Assembly: GCA_018371275.1 (NCBI GenBank)
Contig: JAHALF010000006.1
Coordinates: 1-64,000, forward strand
Direction of reading: 5' to 3'
Source: Clostridiales bacterium
GTDB lineage: Bacteria; Bacillota; Clostridia; Lachnospirales; CAG-274
Length of the DNA: 64,000 nucleotides
The notes under the pieces: model-generated
Database searches by the model: none
Told to the model about the DNA's origin: nothing
The model's input: the letters and a program-made list of their open reading frames with translations, nothing else
Program-made: the position numbers and the translations under genes
Shown: in pieces, positions 28,219-37,328 of the stretch
Numbering within the stretch: the stretch's first letter is position 1
How the letters are laid out: each line of letters starts with the position of its first letter

Positions 28219-28974
28219 ATGAAAATGGTATCTTGGAATGTTAATGGTCTTAGAGCCTGTATAACAAAGGGTTTTTTAGATTTTTTTAACTATATAGACG
28301 CAGATATTTTTTCGATACAAGAAACAAAATTGCAAGAAGGGCAAATAACACTTGATATAAACGGATATTACCAATATTGGAACTATGCAGAAAAAAAGGG
28401 ATACTCTGGAGTTGCTGTTTTTTCTAAAAAAGAACCATTAAAAGTTACTTATGGTTTAAATATAGAAGAACATAATAATGAAGGTAGACTTATAACTTTA
28501 GAATTCGAAAAATTCTATTATGTAACAGCTTATGTTCCAAATTCACAAGAAGAACTAAAAAGGCTTGAATATCGTATAAAATGGGAAGATGACATTAAAA
28601 AATATCTTAATAAACTAAAAGAAAACAAACCAGTTATTTATTGTGGTGATTTAAACGTAGCACATCAAGAAATAGATTTAAAAAATCCCAAAACTAATAG
28701 AAAAAATCCTGGATTTTCTGACGAAGAACGTGAAAAATTCCAAAACCTTTTAGATAGTGGGTTTATAGATACTTTTAGATATAAATATCCAGAAAAAGAA
28801 GGTGCTTATAGTTGGTGGAGTTATAGATTTAAAGCACGTGAAAAAAATGCTGGTTGGCGTATAGATTATTATATAATATCTAATGACATAAAACAAAATC
28901 TAATAGATGCTACTATTCATAATGATATTTTAGGTTCTGACCATTGTCCTATAAGCATAAATATTAACCTATAA
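28219..28974 (+). CDS. exoA: Exodeoxyribonuclease III / AP endonuclease ExoA
   Basis: A 251-residue metal-dependent endonuclease that incises abasic sites in base excision repair. Family blocks are all present: SWNVNGLRA at the start, IQETKLQ, YVPNSQ, CGDLNVAHQEIDL, TFRYKYP with WWSYR, GWRIDYYI and the final SDHCPI with the catalytic Asp-His. GGGGG precedes the ATG. Ung in the same window would supply abasic sites. Confidence 0.95.
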   Translation: MKMVSWNVNGLRACITKGFLDFFNYIDADIFSIQETKLQEGQITLDINGYYQYWNYAEKKGYSGVAVFSKKEPLKVTYGLNIEEHNNEGRLITLEFEKFYYVTAYVPNSQEELKRLEYRIKWEDDIKKYLNKLKENKPVIYCGDLNVAHQEIDLKNPKTNRKNPGFSDEEREKFQNLLDSGFIDTFRYKYPEKEGAYSWWSYRFKAREKNAGWRIDYYIISNDIKQNLIDATIHNDILGSDHCPISININL

Positions 28975-28995
28975 TTTATAATAATGGAGGTAACA

Positions 28996-29307
28996 ATGAA
29001 TAATTTTAAAATTATAAAAGCTGTCGAAGCAAAAAAATTAATGGATAATACTAACTGTAAAGTACTAGATGTAAGAACAGAAGAAGAATTTAATGAAGGT
29101 CATATAGATAATGCTATATCGCTACCTTTAGATCAAATAAATGGAAAAGTTGAGGAAGTTTTTAAAGATAAAAATGAAACTATCCTTGTATATTGTAGAA
29201 GTGGCGTAAGAAGTAAACAAGCATCTCAAATAATGGTTCAAAAAGGTTATACTAATATATTTGAATTTGGTGGTATTATAGATTGGCCTTTTGAAATTGT
29301 TTTATAA
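28996..29307 (+). CDS. Rhodanese-like domain protein
   Basis: A single-domain rhodanese of 103 residues. The active-site loop CRSGVR (YCRSGVRSKQAS) and the preceding VLDVRTEEEFNEGHIDNAISLPL match small thiosulfate sulfurtransferases such as GlpE/PspE types. A longer frame starts at an ATG at 28984, but that ATG is part of the ATGGAGG ribosome binding site; the ATG at 28996 is five bases after it. No signal peptide. Physiological sulfur acceptor unknown. Confidence 0.9.
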   Translation: MNNFKIIKAVEAKKLMDNTNCKVLDVRTEEEFNEGHIDNAISLPLDQINGKVEEVFKDKNETILVYCRSGVRSKQASQIMVQKGYTNIFEFGGIIDWPFEIVL

Positions 29308-29349
29308 AAAAATAAATGCTGAAAATTAATTTTCAGCATTTATTTTTTT
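29306..29349. terminator. Bidirectional terminator between rhodanese and GH18 genes
   Basis: A perfect 44-nt palindrome (22-bp arms, centre 29327/29328) with A-run and T-run ends, serving both converging genes. Confidence 0.9.
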
Positions 29350-30877
29350 AATTGAAATATTTATTTATTATATCCCAAGTAGCATTATTTTCGTGACCTC
29401 TTTTCCACCCAGCAACACCTTTAACACCTAAATTTATTGCAACTTTCATACGTTCTTCCATAGATTTTTCATCTTCCAGCCATATTTTTTTGGTTGTTCC
29501 ATCAGAAAAATATTCTCCATAATATTGCCTTGTTTTTTCATCCCACACAATATTTGCATTATTATCCTCTAAAAGCTTTCTAGCCTCGTCCATTTTTAAA
29601 GATTTAGATACTACAGAAACAGATCCATCTGCATTTTTAGTTTCTGTCCACACTCTAGTATAAAAAGGTACACCCATTATAAGTTTATCCTTATTTACAA
29701 GTTTTGTAGCCTCTGTCATATATTTTTCTGCCCAAGGTAAAGATGAAACAGATCCACTTTCTTTACTTGTGCTATAATGTTCATCATAAGCCATAATTAT
29801 TACATAATCTACTATTTTACCCACTTCAGCCATTTGGTAATGAGCCGTCCAAGGTGTAGGTACGTACATATCAACAGATACAACCAACCCATTTTGTTTA
29901 AATATAGGTGTTGCCTCTTTTATAAACTGTAAATAATAGTCTCCATCTTCTTTTGAAATGCTTTCAAAGTCTATATTAATACCATCTAAGTTATACTTTT
30001 TAGCATATTCAACTAAAGTATCTATTATTTTCTTTCTTTTTTGTGGATTACTTAATGTATTATGTGTTATAACTGGGTCAAAGCTATTAGATACAAGCCC
30101 CCATAATTGATAACCCTGTTCTTTAGCCCATTTAGAATATTCTATACTACCTTTATCTTCTATATCCCCTTCACTGTTTTTTATTTCAAACCAGGTAGGC
30201 GATAAAACATCTAATCCATTTATAGCCTTTCTTTTTGCATCACTATCATTTATAGGCTTAGATGTTTGGTCCCAAACAATTTTTATACCATCTTGTTTTT
30301 GATTAGCAATAGGTTCTATATTATCAGTTGTTGTTTCTGTAATAATTTCTGTAATAGTGCCATTTACAGACTGTGATTCACTTTGGGTTTCTATAGGTGT
30401 TTCTATTACAATAGTTCTTATGTTATTATCCCATTCTACACTATAACCTATACTATCTGATATAGCCCTTATAGGCACCATTGTATAACCATTTATTATT
30501 TTTGCTGGTACGTCTAATTTAATAATATCTATACTATTTTTTATAGCTTCATTGCTATCTATTTTAAATACTATAGTATTATCATCTTTTTTAATAGTTA
30601 CCTCTTTTTCTTTATCGTTCCAAAATATTTGAGCATCCATTTCCTCAAAAATATCCCTTAAAGGAACAAGAGTTCTGCCATCTATTATAATTGGCTCCAT
30701 TTTTAAATTTTCTATTTGTTTACTATCAATAGTAATATGTATTCTTTCAGCACTATAATTATGTACTTTGCCATCATAGTTAAGTTTTAAGTTTATCCAG
30801 TCATCAGATGCAGATACATTAAAACTTAAGGCAAATATAAATACTATTATACTTAAAACATTAAGTATCTTTCTCAT
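29348..30877 (-). CDS. Secreted GH18 glycosidase with copper-amine-oxidase-like N-terminal domain
   Basis: A 509-residue secreted protein. The signal peptide (residues 1-23) probably ends VSA-S. Residues about 35-158 are a copper amine oxidase N-like domain (DGRTLVPLRDIFEEM, NGYTMVPIRAISDSIGYSVEWD), a wall-associated module common in clostridia. A Thr/Glu linker leads to a GH18 barrel (about 198-509) with the catalytic motif D298-GINI-D303-F-E305, a complete DxxDxDxE pattern, and YDEHYS and RVWTE-type barrel ends. Similar combinations act on wall or cortex peptidoglycan or chitin-like glycans; wall remodelling or spore germination is inferred. A small terminator separates it from the upstream gene. 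Confidence 0.9.
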   Translation of the reverse strand: MRKILNVLSIIVFIFALSFNVSASDDWINLKLNYDGKVHNYSAERIHITIDSKQIENLKMEPIIIDGRTLVPLRDIFEEMDAQIFWNDKEKEVTIKKDDNTIVFKIDSNEAIKNSIDIIKLDVPAKIINGYTMVPIRAISDSIGYSVEWDNNIRTIVIETPIETQSESQSVNGTITEIITETTTDNIEPIANQKQDGIKIVWDQTSKPINDSDAKRKAINGLDVLSPTWFEIKNSEGDIEDKGSIEYSKWAKEQGYQLWGLVSNSFDPVITHNTLSNPQKRKKIIDTLVEYAKKYNLDGINIDFESISKEDGDYYLQFIKEATPIFKQNGLVVSVDMYVPTPWTAHYQMAEVGKIVDYVIIMAYDEHYSTSKESGSVSSLPWAEKYMTEATKLVNKDKLIMGVPFYTRVWTETKNADGSVSVVSKSLKMDEARKLLEDNNANIVWDEKTRQYYGEYFSDGTTKKIWLEDEKSMEERMKVAINLGVKGVAGWKRGHENNATWDIINKYFN

Positions 30878-30916
30878 ATTATCCTCCTTTAAATTTTTAA
30901 ATATAATTAATACTGT

Positions 30917-30952
30917 AAAAATACCTACCTTATAAACTTGGCAGGTATTTTT
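30917..30952 (-). terminator. Terminator after coiled-coil membrane protein gene
   Basis: Stem of AAAAATACCT (30917-30926) with AGGTATTTTT (30943-30952), extended inside by two G-C pairs after one mismatch. Confidence 0.75.
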
Positions 30953-30958
30953 ATACTA

Positions 30959-32320
30959 TTAAATAGATGTTTCTTCTTTTTTAATATCTTCCTCGTCTTC
31001 TTCAGATAATAACTTTTCTGTTTCATTAAAATATGCTTGTATTATTTTTTCTACTACCTTTTCTTTAGATGTATCTTCTACATTAATAGCTATTATTTTT
31101 TCTATTAATCGTTGATGTTCTTCTTCTATTTCTTTAATTCTATCTTCAATTTTTTGTTTTTTTAGCTCTATATCTTTAAAATATGCTATTTTGTTATCTA
31201 TATTTATAGATTTAGCAAAAGACTCTAAAGAACCATTAGAAATAGTTATTTTTTTATCCTTTAAAAAATCTTCTAACTGACCTTGTACTTCATAAACTAA
31301 CTTTCCCAAATTATCATATCTAGTAACAATATGTTTATAATTATTAAAATCATCTAAATTAGACTTTAAAACACGAGAATTTTTTACATTATATTTTTTA
31401 TAAGTATAATTTAAGAAATTTACATAATAAGAATATACAACAGTTTTTTTGTTTAATAAAGAAACAAGTTTAGACTGTTTTTTTTCATTTAATTTTAACT
31501 CAAAAACTATTTTTCTCCTAAAGATATATATAAGAACAATTGTAAAAACTAATGTTATACATAAAATAGATAATGATAAAAAAACTGATTCATTTAAAGA
31601 AACTGATATTAATGTTAAAAATATTATGGATAATCCTAATAGTATAGATATAGCAAAAGAAAACTTGTGTAAAACTTTATAAGCAAACTGTAACCTTTCT
31701 CTATCAAGAATAGTACGCTCTTTTTCATCTTTTATTAAACTAATATCTCTAGATAAAAGACGCTTAGAATTTTCAGCATCTTCTATTTGATATAGAGCAT
31801 CTTGAGCATCTTCCTCTAAATTTTCTAATTTGTTTATAGAATTATTAAAATCCCCTAATTGATATCTAATTCCTTTTCTTTCAGTATTTAACTGAATAAA
31901 TTTTGTAATAAGTGACTTTAAATGTTCTGCGTCATCTTCAGAAAGGTTATCATAACATTTTAAATCTTCTAATATAGTTTCACATTCTTTTCTTTTTTTA
32001 TCTAAATATAATCGATGCCTATCAAGCTTTAAGCTATCATCACAGAGCTCTATCACTTTTAAAACATTGCTATCATCTTCACTATCATCTAACAAAAATA
32101 CATATTCTCTAAATTTAGAATATTCATAAGAATAGTCCTTTAATGTATCTTTAGAATCTATAAATTCTTCTTTTCTAAATCTTGATAAAAACCTTGCTAA
32201 TAATCCTTTTTCTTGTGGTTCTTCAATAAAATCTAAATTTATATCACTTTTAAACAATTTATTATCTATCTTTTGCTCTAAGGAGCTATCAAAAGAATTT
32301 CCCTTGTTATTTGAATTCAT
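30959..32320 (-). CDS. Coiled-coil protein with two central membrane helices, unknown function
   Basis: 453 residues, not recognised. A polar, acidic N-terminal half (about 60-215) is rich in heptad-like Leu/Lys/Glu, then come two close membrane helices (about 221-241 and 246-267, FAISILLGLSIIFLTLISV and FLSLSILCITLVFTIVLIY). A second coiled-coil region (about 340-430) and an acidic tail EEDEEDIKKEETSI follow. Both large domains face the same side, presumably the cytoplasm. The architecture recalls membrane-shaping or scaffold proteins, but nothing proves this. Start ATG has AAAGGAG ahead. Divergent from the GH36-like gene. Confidence 0.75.
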   Translation of the reverse strand: MNSNNKGNSFDSSLEQKIDNKLFKSDINLDFIEEPQEKGLLARFLSRFRKEEFIDSKDTLKDYSYEYSKFREYVFLLDDSEDDSNVLKVIELCDDSLKLDRHRLYLDKKRKECETILEDLKCYDNLSEDDAEHLKSLITKFIQLNTERKGIRYQLGDFNNSINKLENLEEDAQDALYQIEDAENSKRLLSRDISLIKDEKERTILDRERLQFAYKVLHKFSFAISILLGLSIIFLTLISVSLNESVFLSLSILCITLVFTIVLIYIFRRKIVFELKLNEKKQSKLVSLLNKKTVVYSYYVNFLNYTYKKYNVKNSRVLKSNLDDFNNYKHIVTRYDNLGKLVYEVQGQLEDFLKDKKITISNGSLESFAKSINIDNKIAYFKDIELKKQKIEDRIKEIEEEHQRLIEKIIAINVEDTSKEKVVEKIIQAYFNETEKLLSEEDEEDIKKEETSI

Positions 32321-32428
32321 ACTTTAAGTCTCCTTTTATTATTAAAAGTATTGATAAATACAGCATTTTTAAATATATTATACATTATTATATATTCTTT
32401 TACAATAGTTTTTATAAATAATATATAA

Positions 32429-32458
32429 TTGTTATTATTAATATAGTTGAGTTATAAT
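32429..32458 (+). promoter_or_regulatory. Promoter of the GH36-like gene
   Basis: TTGTTA (32429-32434) and TATAAT (32453-32458) with an 18-base spacer, 40 bp ahead of the start. The rest of the 178-bp divergent intergenic region shows no operator-like palindrome. Confidence 0.5.
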
Positions 32459-32498
32459 ATACTATATAATACAAATAGTATAAAAGGGGGTATTTAAA

Positions 32499-35400
32499 AT
32501 GAGTAATTATAAAAATGGATCAGTAGAAATAAAAGAAAATGAAAATGAAGTAATAATTGGAAATAATGCTCTAAAAAGAATATTTAATAAAGTAACAACA
32601 TCGTCTGGTATTAAAATAAAAACAATTCTTATTAATAATATACTTGGTTTAAGTAATATTATACCACAAGAAGATTCAGAAGAATTTATAATTTGTGGAT
32701 TAAACAAAATAATAAAATCAGAATTTATAATTATAAAAGCTAGTAAATTAACATTAAATAAAATAGAAATATCTAATACAAATACAATAGTTAATCAAGT
32801 TAACAAAAATGGTAAAATATTAACTTTTAAATTTAATCCAATTAAATTTGGTAATGGAAAATTAACTGTTACGGAAAATATAGTTATGTATGATAATGAC
32901 CCCTTTATGAGAAAGTTTTTAGAATTAGAAAGTACAGATAATAATATGCGCATTGATTATATTGATTTTGAACATTTAAAACTATCAGAAAGTGACAAAA
33001 TATGGACAATCCCTACTAACCGTGGTGGTATTGTTGAAATGGAAGATGAAGTAGCAAATTTAGGGCAACCTATATATATAAATGGTATGTTTATTGGTTG
33101 CGAATTTCCAGCAACAGACACACAAATTGTAAATAGAATAGGACATGTACGTTATTATACTGGTAAAAATTTTAATGACTTTAAAAGGGATAACCAATTA
33201 AGCGAAGATAATAAATATATAAGCTGGAATACAGTTATCGGCGCTTCTTGTAATAGTGGAAATAATAATAACATAATTCAATCTTACTTTTTTGATTATA
33301 TTAATACTATTTCAACACCAACAAAATTTAGGATACAATACAATTCTTGGTTTGATAATATGATGAGAATTACTGATGAAAATATTCTTTATTCTTTTAA
33401 ACAAATAGAAAAAAATCTTTCTTATACAGGTGTTCGTCCTCTTGATTCGTACGTTGTAGATGATGGCTGGAATATTTACCGTAAAAACAAAGACGATTTA
33501 CAAAATAAAGATGACATCGAAAGAAATGGAAAAGATGATATAAATACCAAAGGATTTTGGCAATTTAATTCAAAATTTCCAAATGGATTATCCACGTCTA
33601 GTAGTCTAGTACAAAAATTTGGTTCTAATTTTGGTTTATGGGTTGGTCCAAGAGGTGGATACAATTATTATAATATGTTAGCCGACATTATAAAAGAAGC
33701 TGGAAATGGTAGCAAATCTGGTAATTCTATTGATATTTCTGATAGTAGGTATATTAATAAATTTGAAGAAATGATAATACAATTAATGAAGGATTATAAT
33801 ATAAACTATTGGAAATGGGACGGGTTTGCTGATAAAGCACAGCTTAATGACTTTAAAAAGGGAGAAGGAATCGTTGGTTATGATAAAGAGCACTGTCATA
33901 TGTATGGTGGTATAAATGGTATGTATCATATAACTGATTTATGGGAAAAATGGGTAACATTATTTAAAAATATCCGTAATGCCCAAAAAGATTTAAAAAT
34001 TGATAACCTATGGATTTCTCTTACTTGTTATGTTAATCCAAGCCCTTGGTATTTGCAATGGGCAAACTCTGTATGGCTACAATGCTCTGGAGACCGTGGA
34101 GAAACAAAAAATTCTGTTTTAAATAATATGATGGATAATATGCTAACATATCGTGATGCTTGTTATTATGATTTTATAATAAATCATCAGTTTCAATTTC
34201 CACTAGCAAACATTTATAACCACGACCCTGTATATGGAAAAGAAGAAACTGGCATAACAGCTAATTCAATGAATGGTGATGAATTTAGAAATTACCTATT
34301 TATGCAAGGAACAAGAGGCACATCTTTTTGGGAGCTTTACTATTCAAATGATTTATTAGATGAGGAAAAATATTTGATTAACTCTGACTTTTTACACTGG
34401 GTAGAAAACAACTTTTCTAAATTAAAAAATGCAAAAATGATTGGCGGAAAACCAGCTGAAAATACTACTCTTAACCCACATATAAATATAATAAACCAAA
34501 ACCCTTATGGTTTTTCCTGTTTTGATGAAAATGGTGGAATTATATCTATGAGAAATCCAGACAATAAAACTAAAACTCTTACATTCAAATTAGATGAATC
34601 TATAGGTGTAAAATCAGATGGTACATATTATATGACTTTAGAACATGGATATATTAATAGTGGTAACCTTACTCCTACAAAATCAATTTTTAAAAAAGGT
34701 GAAATAATTAATATTAATTTACAACCAGGAGAAACACAAATTTGGAATCTTAATTTGAAAAAAAATATAAATACATTAAAATTAGATAAAATTTATATTA
34801 AAAACCAAAATAAAATTCAAGTAAAAGTATGTAAACGCCTAAATACAGAAGAAGCTATATTTAATTTAAAAATAAATTCTAAAAAAGTAAGTGCAAAAGT
34901 AGAAAAACTAAAGGATCTTTGTACATTTAACCTATATTTAGAAGAAAATATGAATGATGGTGATATAATTGAAGTAATAGCATCATTTAAAGAAAACAAT
35001 ACCCTAAATATAGTTAACGAAAGTAGCATTACAACAAAATACTATGAAAATAATATTATTGCAGAAATAAAATCAATAAAAAAACCTAATATTAAATTAA
35101 GTAATGCTAACTACAGTGTTAAAGGAAATAATGGATTTACAGTAACAGCTAAAGTAAAAACAGATGATAAAAATATTACATTAATAAAACAAGGTAATGA
35201 ATATGCCCTTGGAATTGACTTATATAATCACCCATATTTTATTTTAAATGGATTAATTGTAACATCTGAAGAAATTATTTCATCTAAATATGAAACAACT
35301 ATTACTGCTGTTAAAGAAAATAATGGAATTATTAAAATATATATAAATGGAGAAATTAGTAACTCTAAATATAAAGTTGAAAATAAAGACTATGAAATAA

Positions 35401-35504
35401 TAGAAGATGATATTATAATTAATAATATAAATGGTTCTTTAACAGATATTAAAATATATAATAAAAGTTTAGGATTTGATGAAATACTTTGTCTAAACAA
35501 CTAA
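32499..35504 (+). CDS. GH36-like (clan GH-D) glycosidase, cytoplasmic, with LamG-like tail
   Basis: A 1001-residue glycosidase. After an N-terminal beta-supersandwich, the barrel starts near SYVVDDGWNIYR and carries NYWKWDG with D441 as probable nucleophile (the KxD motif of GH36/GH27/GH31). It continues with LWISLTCYVNPSPWYLQWANSVW and CSGDRGETK, where the acid/base is expected. The C-terminal 130 residues resemble a LamG/concanavalin-type domain. This resembles clostridial alpha-galactosidase/alpha-N-acetylgalactosaminidase proteins acting on mucin-type or blood-group glycans; the exact substrate is inferred. No signal peptide, so it acts inside. GGGGG precedes the ATG. Monocistronic, with its own promoter and terminator. 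Confidence 0.8.
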   Translation: MSNYKNGSVEIKENENEVIIGNNALKRIFNKVTTSSGIKIKTILINNILGLSNIIPQEDSEEFIICGLNKIIKSEFIIIKASKLTLNKIEISNTNTIVNQVNKNGKILTFKFNPIKFGNGKLTVTENIVMYDNDPFMRKFLELESTDNNMRIDYIDFEHLKLSESDKIWTIPTNRGGIVEMEDEVANLGQPIYINGMFIGCEFPATDTQIVNRIGHVRYYTGKNFNDFKRDNQLSEDNKYISWNTVIGASCNSGNNNNIIQSYFFDYINTISTPTKFRIQYNSWFDNMMRITDENILYSFKQIEKNLSYTGVRPLDSYVVDDGWNIYRKNKDDLQNKDDIERNGKDDINTKGFWQFNSKFPNGLSTSSSLVQKFGSNFGLWVGPRGGYNYYNMLADIIKEAGNGSKSGNSIDISDSRYINKFEEMIIQLMKDYNINYWKWDGFADKAQLNDFKKGEGIVGYDKEHCHMYGGINGMYHITDLWEKWVTLFKNIRNAQKDLKIDNLWISLTCYVNPSPWYLQWANSVWLQCSGDRGETKNSVLNNMMDNMLTYRDACYYDFIINHQFQFPLANIYNHDPVYGKEETGITANSMNGDEFRNYLFMQGTRGTSFWELYYSNDLLDEEKYLINSDFLHWVENNFSKLKNAKMIGGKPAENTTLNPHINIINQNPYGFSCFDENGGIISMRNPDNKTKTLTFKLDESIGVKSDGTYYMTLEHGYINSGNLTPTKSIFKKGEIININLQPGETQIWNLNLKKNINTLKLDKIYIKNQNKIQVKVCKRLNTEEAIFNLKINSKKVSAKVEKLKDLCTFNLYLEENMNDGDIIEVIASFKENNTLNIVNESSITTKYYENNIIAEIKSIKKPNIKLSNANYSVKGNNGFTVTAKVKTDDKNITLIKQGNEYALGIDLYNHPYFILNGLIVTSEEIISSKYETTITAVKENNGIIKIYINGEISNSKYKVENKDYEIIEDDIIINNINGSLTDIKIYNKSLGFDEILCLNN

Positions 35505-35513
35505 TATAATTAT

Positions 35514-35553
35514 AAAAAGGCAAAATCATAAATACTTATAGTTTTGCCTTTTT
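35514..35553. terminator. Bidirectional terminator between GH36-like gene and rsiV
   Basis: 12-bp perfect stem, AAAAAGGCAAAA (35514-35525) with its complement at 35542-35553, with A/T runs on both sides, between converging genes. Confidence 0.85.
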
Positions 35554-35559
35554 ATATTT

Positions 35560-36405
35560 TTATTTTAAAATATTTTCTACAACATCTGATGGTATAATAA
35601 ATTCTACTGTTCCCATATAACCTGGTGCAACTTCATACTCATCAAAACATATTACTAAATTATTTTCTCTATTAAAGTAAAAATTTTGGTCTTCTTTTAT
35701 TTTATTAAAATTATTTTCTTCTATCTCATCATTTAAAAAATATGATTTACTTTCATCGCTGTCCATTTGTTGTTTCATTTGTTCTTTAATGTTTTGGCTT
35801 AAAATATCTACATAATCACTACCATCTTTAAATACATCTTTAAGCTCTATCATATTTCCTGTATTTTTATCTATATGATAAATTTTAGAAAACATATAAC
35901 CACTAGCTTCTGTTTCTGTTCCGTTTATTCTTAAGCTAAATAAATCTTCATTATCTCTTATAACATCATAGTCTATATCTAAGCTTTTATTATCTCCCTC
36001 TTTAAAATCTTGTTTAAATTTTTCTGTAAGAGATTTTATATATTCATCTGTTTTCTCATTAAAATTATCTAAACTACTACTATTGTTTTCATCTTTTACT
36101 ACTGGTGTTTTTGCACTAATATTTTTGTCATTTTCGTCATATTTATCTATTGTAATAACTTCTACAATTTTGCCTATAACAGGTATTTTACTCATAGCCA
36201 TAGCTATATTTGAGCTTAAATTTGGTAAAGCAATAAATACAGCCAAAGCAGCTATTGATGCAACTGTTACATATTTAACTTTATTATTTTTATTTTCTCT
36301 TTTAGCTTGTTCAATACTTTTTTTCATTAAAAAAACCCCTTCTTCTTTAACATTAATATTATCATATTCTTTTTTCAATTTTTTTATTATTTCATTATGC
36401 TCCAT
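35560..36405 (-). CDS. rsiV: RsiV-like anti-sigma factor (DUF3298 type)
   Basis: A 281-residue bitopic membrane protein. The N-terminal cytoplasmic part (1-40) would hold the sigma factor. A membrane helix (about 43-62) follows with MSKIPVIGKIVEVI behind it. The extracellular part has a DUF3298-like domain (FSKIYHIDKNTGNMIELKDVFKDGSDY ... FCFDEYEVAPGYMGTVEFIIP). In Bacillus and C. difficile RsiV binds lysozyme and is then cut by signal peptidase and RasP to release sigma-V; the same role is inferred. Its ATG lies one base past the sigma gene stop and the ribosome binding site GGAGGAGG is inside the sigma gene end. Confidence 0.85.
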   Translation of the reverse strand: MEHNEIIKKLKKEYDNINVKEEGVFLMKKSIEQAKRENKNNKVKYVTVASIAALAVFIALPNLSSNIAMAMSKIPVIGKIVEVITIDKYDENDKNISAKTPVVKDENNSSSLDNFNEKTDEYIKSLTEKFKQDFKEGDNKSLDIDYDVIRDNEDLFSLRINGTETEASGYMFSKIYHIDKNTGNMIELKDVFKDGSDYVDILSQNIKEQMKQQMDSDESKSYFLNDEIEENNFNKIKEDQNFYFNRENNLVICFDEYEVAPGYMGTVEFIIPSDVVENILK

Positions 36406-36406
36406 T

Positions 36407-36880
36407 TTATACCTCCTCCATAATGCTTTCTAACTTTCTAAGACAACGATATAATCTAGATTTAACTGTATTAACTTTAATATCTAATACACTTGCTATA
36501 TCTTCTATTTTTAAGTCTTCAAAAAACCTTAATATAATAATAGCCTTTTCGTCATCATCTAAAGCGTTTAAAGCATTTTTTAAATCTATATTTTCATATT
36601 TATCATTAAAAGATATATTTACATCACTTATATCATCTGTTATTTGCTTATTTTTTGATAAAAATGTCTTACATTGATTTATAACTATTCTATATATCCA
36701 AGTGTCTACATACTTTTGATTTTTAAGTAGTTCTGCATTTTTTATAGCCTTGTATGCACTATCTTGAACTATATCCATAGCATCGGAATCGTTATGAACA
36801 TAAGAAAATGCTAGTTTGTAATATTTATTATAATTTTTTAGGAGACTTTCTTCTATTAGGTATACCTTATTTTTTCTCAT
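36407..36880 (-). CDS. sigV: ECF sigma factor, SigV-like
   Basis: A 157-residue group IV sigma factor. Region 2 is NYNKYYKLAFSYVHNDSDA and MDIVQDSAYKAIKN; region 4 is ALDDDEKAIIILRFFEDLKI followed by the HTH IEDIASVLDIKVNTVKSRLYRCLRKL. Pairing with an RsiV/DUF3298 anti-sigma gene identifies the sigma-V group, which controls lysozyme-resistance functions in B. subtilis, E. faecalis and C. difficile. Start ATG, nine bases after AGGAGGTGA. An ECF promoter lies upstream, so positive autoregulation is likely. No oatA- or dlt-type target gene lies next to it here. Confidence 0.9.
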   Translation of the reverse strand: MRKNKVYLIEESLLKNYNKYYKLAFSYVHNDSDAMDIVQDSAYKAIKNAELLKNQKYVDTWIYRIVINQCKTFLSKNKQITDDISDVNISFNDKYENIDLKNALNALDDDEKAIIILRFFEDLKIEDIASVLDIKVNTVKSRLYRCLRKLESIMEEV

Positions 36881-36903
36881 TAGTGAATTTCACCTCCTAT
36901 ACA

Positions 36904-36933
36904 TTAGACTTATTTTATATTAATAAAGTTTCA
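36904..36933 (-). promoter_or_regulatory. ECF-type promoter of sigV-rsiV
   Basis: On the minus strand TGAAAC (36928-36933), a 17-base spacer and AGTCTAA (36904-36910) match the GAAAC / CGTC pattern of ECF sigma factors, about 25 bp ahead of the sigV start. Autoregulation is inferred. Confidence 0.7.
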
Positions 36934-37020
36934 AATTTTTTAAAAAATTTTATACATACGTATATAATATAAATATTTGTTAAAAATAATAGTATCATAT
37001 ACAACATTTAGGAGGAAATT

Positions 37021-37281
37021 ATGGAAATATTAAAGGTTTCAGCAAATTCAGAACCAAAGTCTGTTGCTGGCGCAATAGCTGCAATAGCAAGAAATAATAA
37101 AAAAATAGAAATAGAAACAATAGGAGCAGGTGCCGTAAATCAAACAGTAAAAAGCATAGCTATAGCAAGAGGATATGTTGCTCCAAATGGTATAGAGCTT
37201 ATATGTACACCTGCCTTTTCTCAAATAGATGTTGATGGAGATTTAAAAACTTCTATTAAATTTATGGTAGAAAAAAGATAA
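37021..37281 (+). CDS. spoVS: Stage V sporulation protein S (SpoVS)
   Basis: An 86-residue Alba-like protein, highly conserved in spore formers: MEILKVSANSEPKSVAGAIA, then GAGAVNQTVKSIAIARGY and the end DLKTSIKFMVEKR. In B. subtilis it is needed for spore coat assembly and affects septation. AGGAGG precedes the ATG. Divergent from sigV across 140 bp that also holds TATAAT at 36963-36968 as a possible spoVS -10. Flanked downstream by a strong terminator. Confidence 0.97.
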   Translation: MEILKVSANSEPKSVAGAIAAIARNNKKIEIETIGAGAVNQTVKSIAIARGYVAPNGIELICTPAFSQIDVDGDLKTSIKFMVEKR

Positions 37282-37282
37282 A

Positions 37283-37328
37283 TATATAAAAAATACCTTC
37301 TAGAAATATAGAAGGTATTTTTTATATA
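37283..37328. terminator. Bidirectional terminator between spoVS and ung
   Basis: 20-bp perfect arms (37283-37302 with 37309-37328; core TACCTTCTA), with A/T runs on both sides. It overlaps the last codons of ung. Confidence 0.9.
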
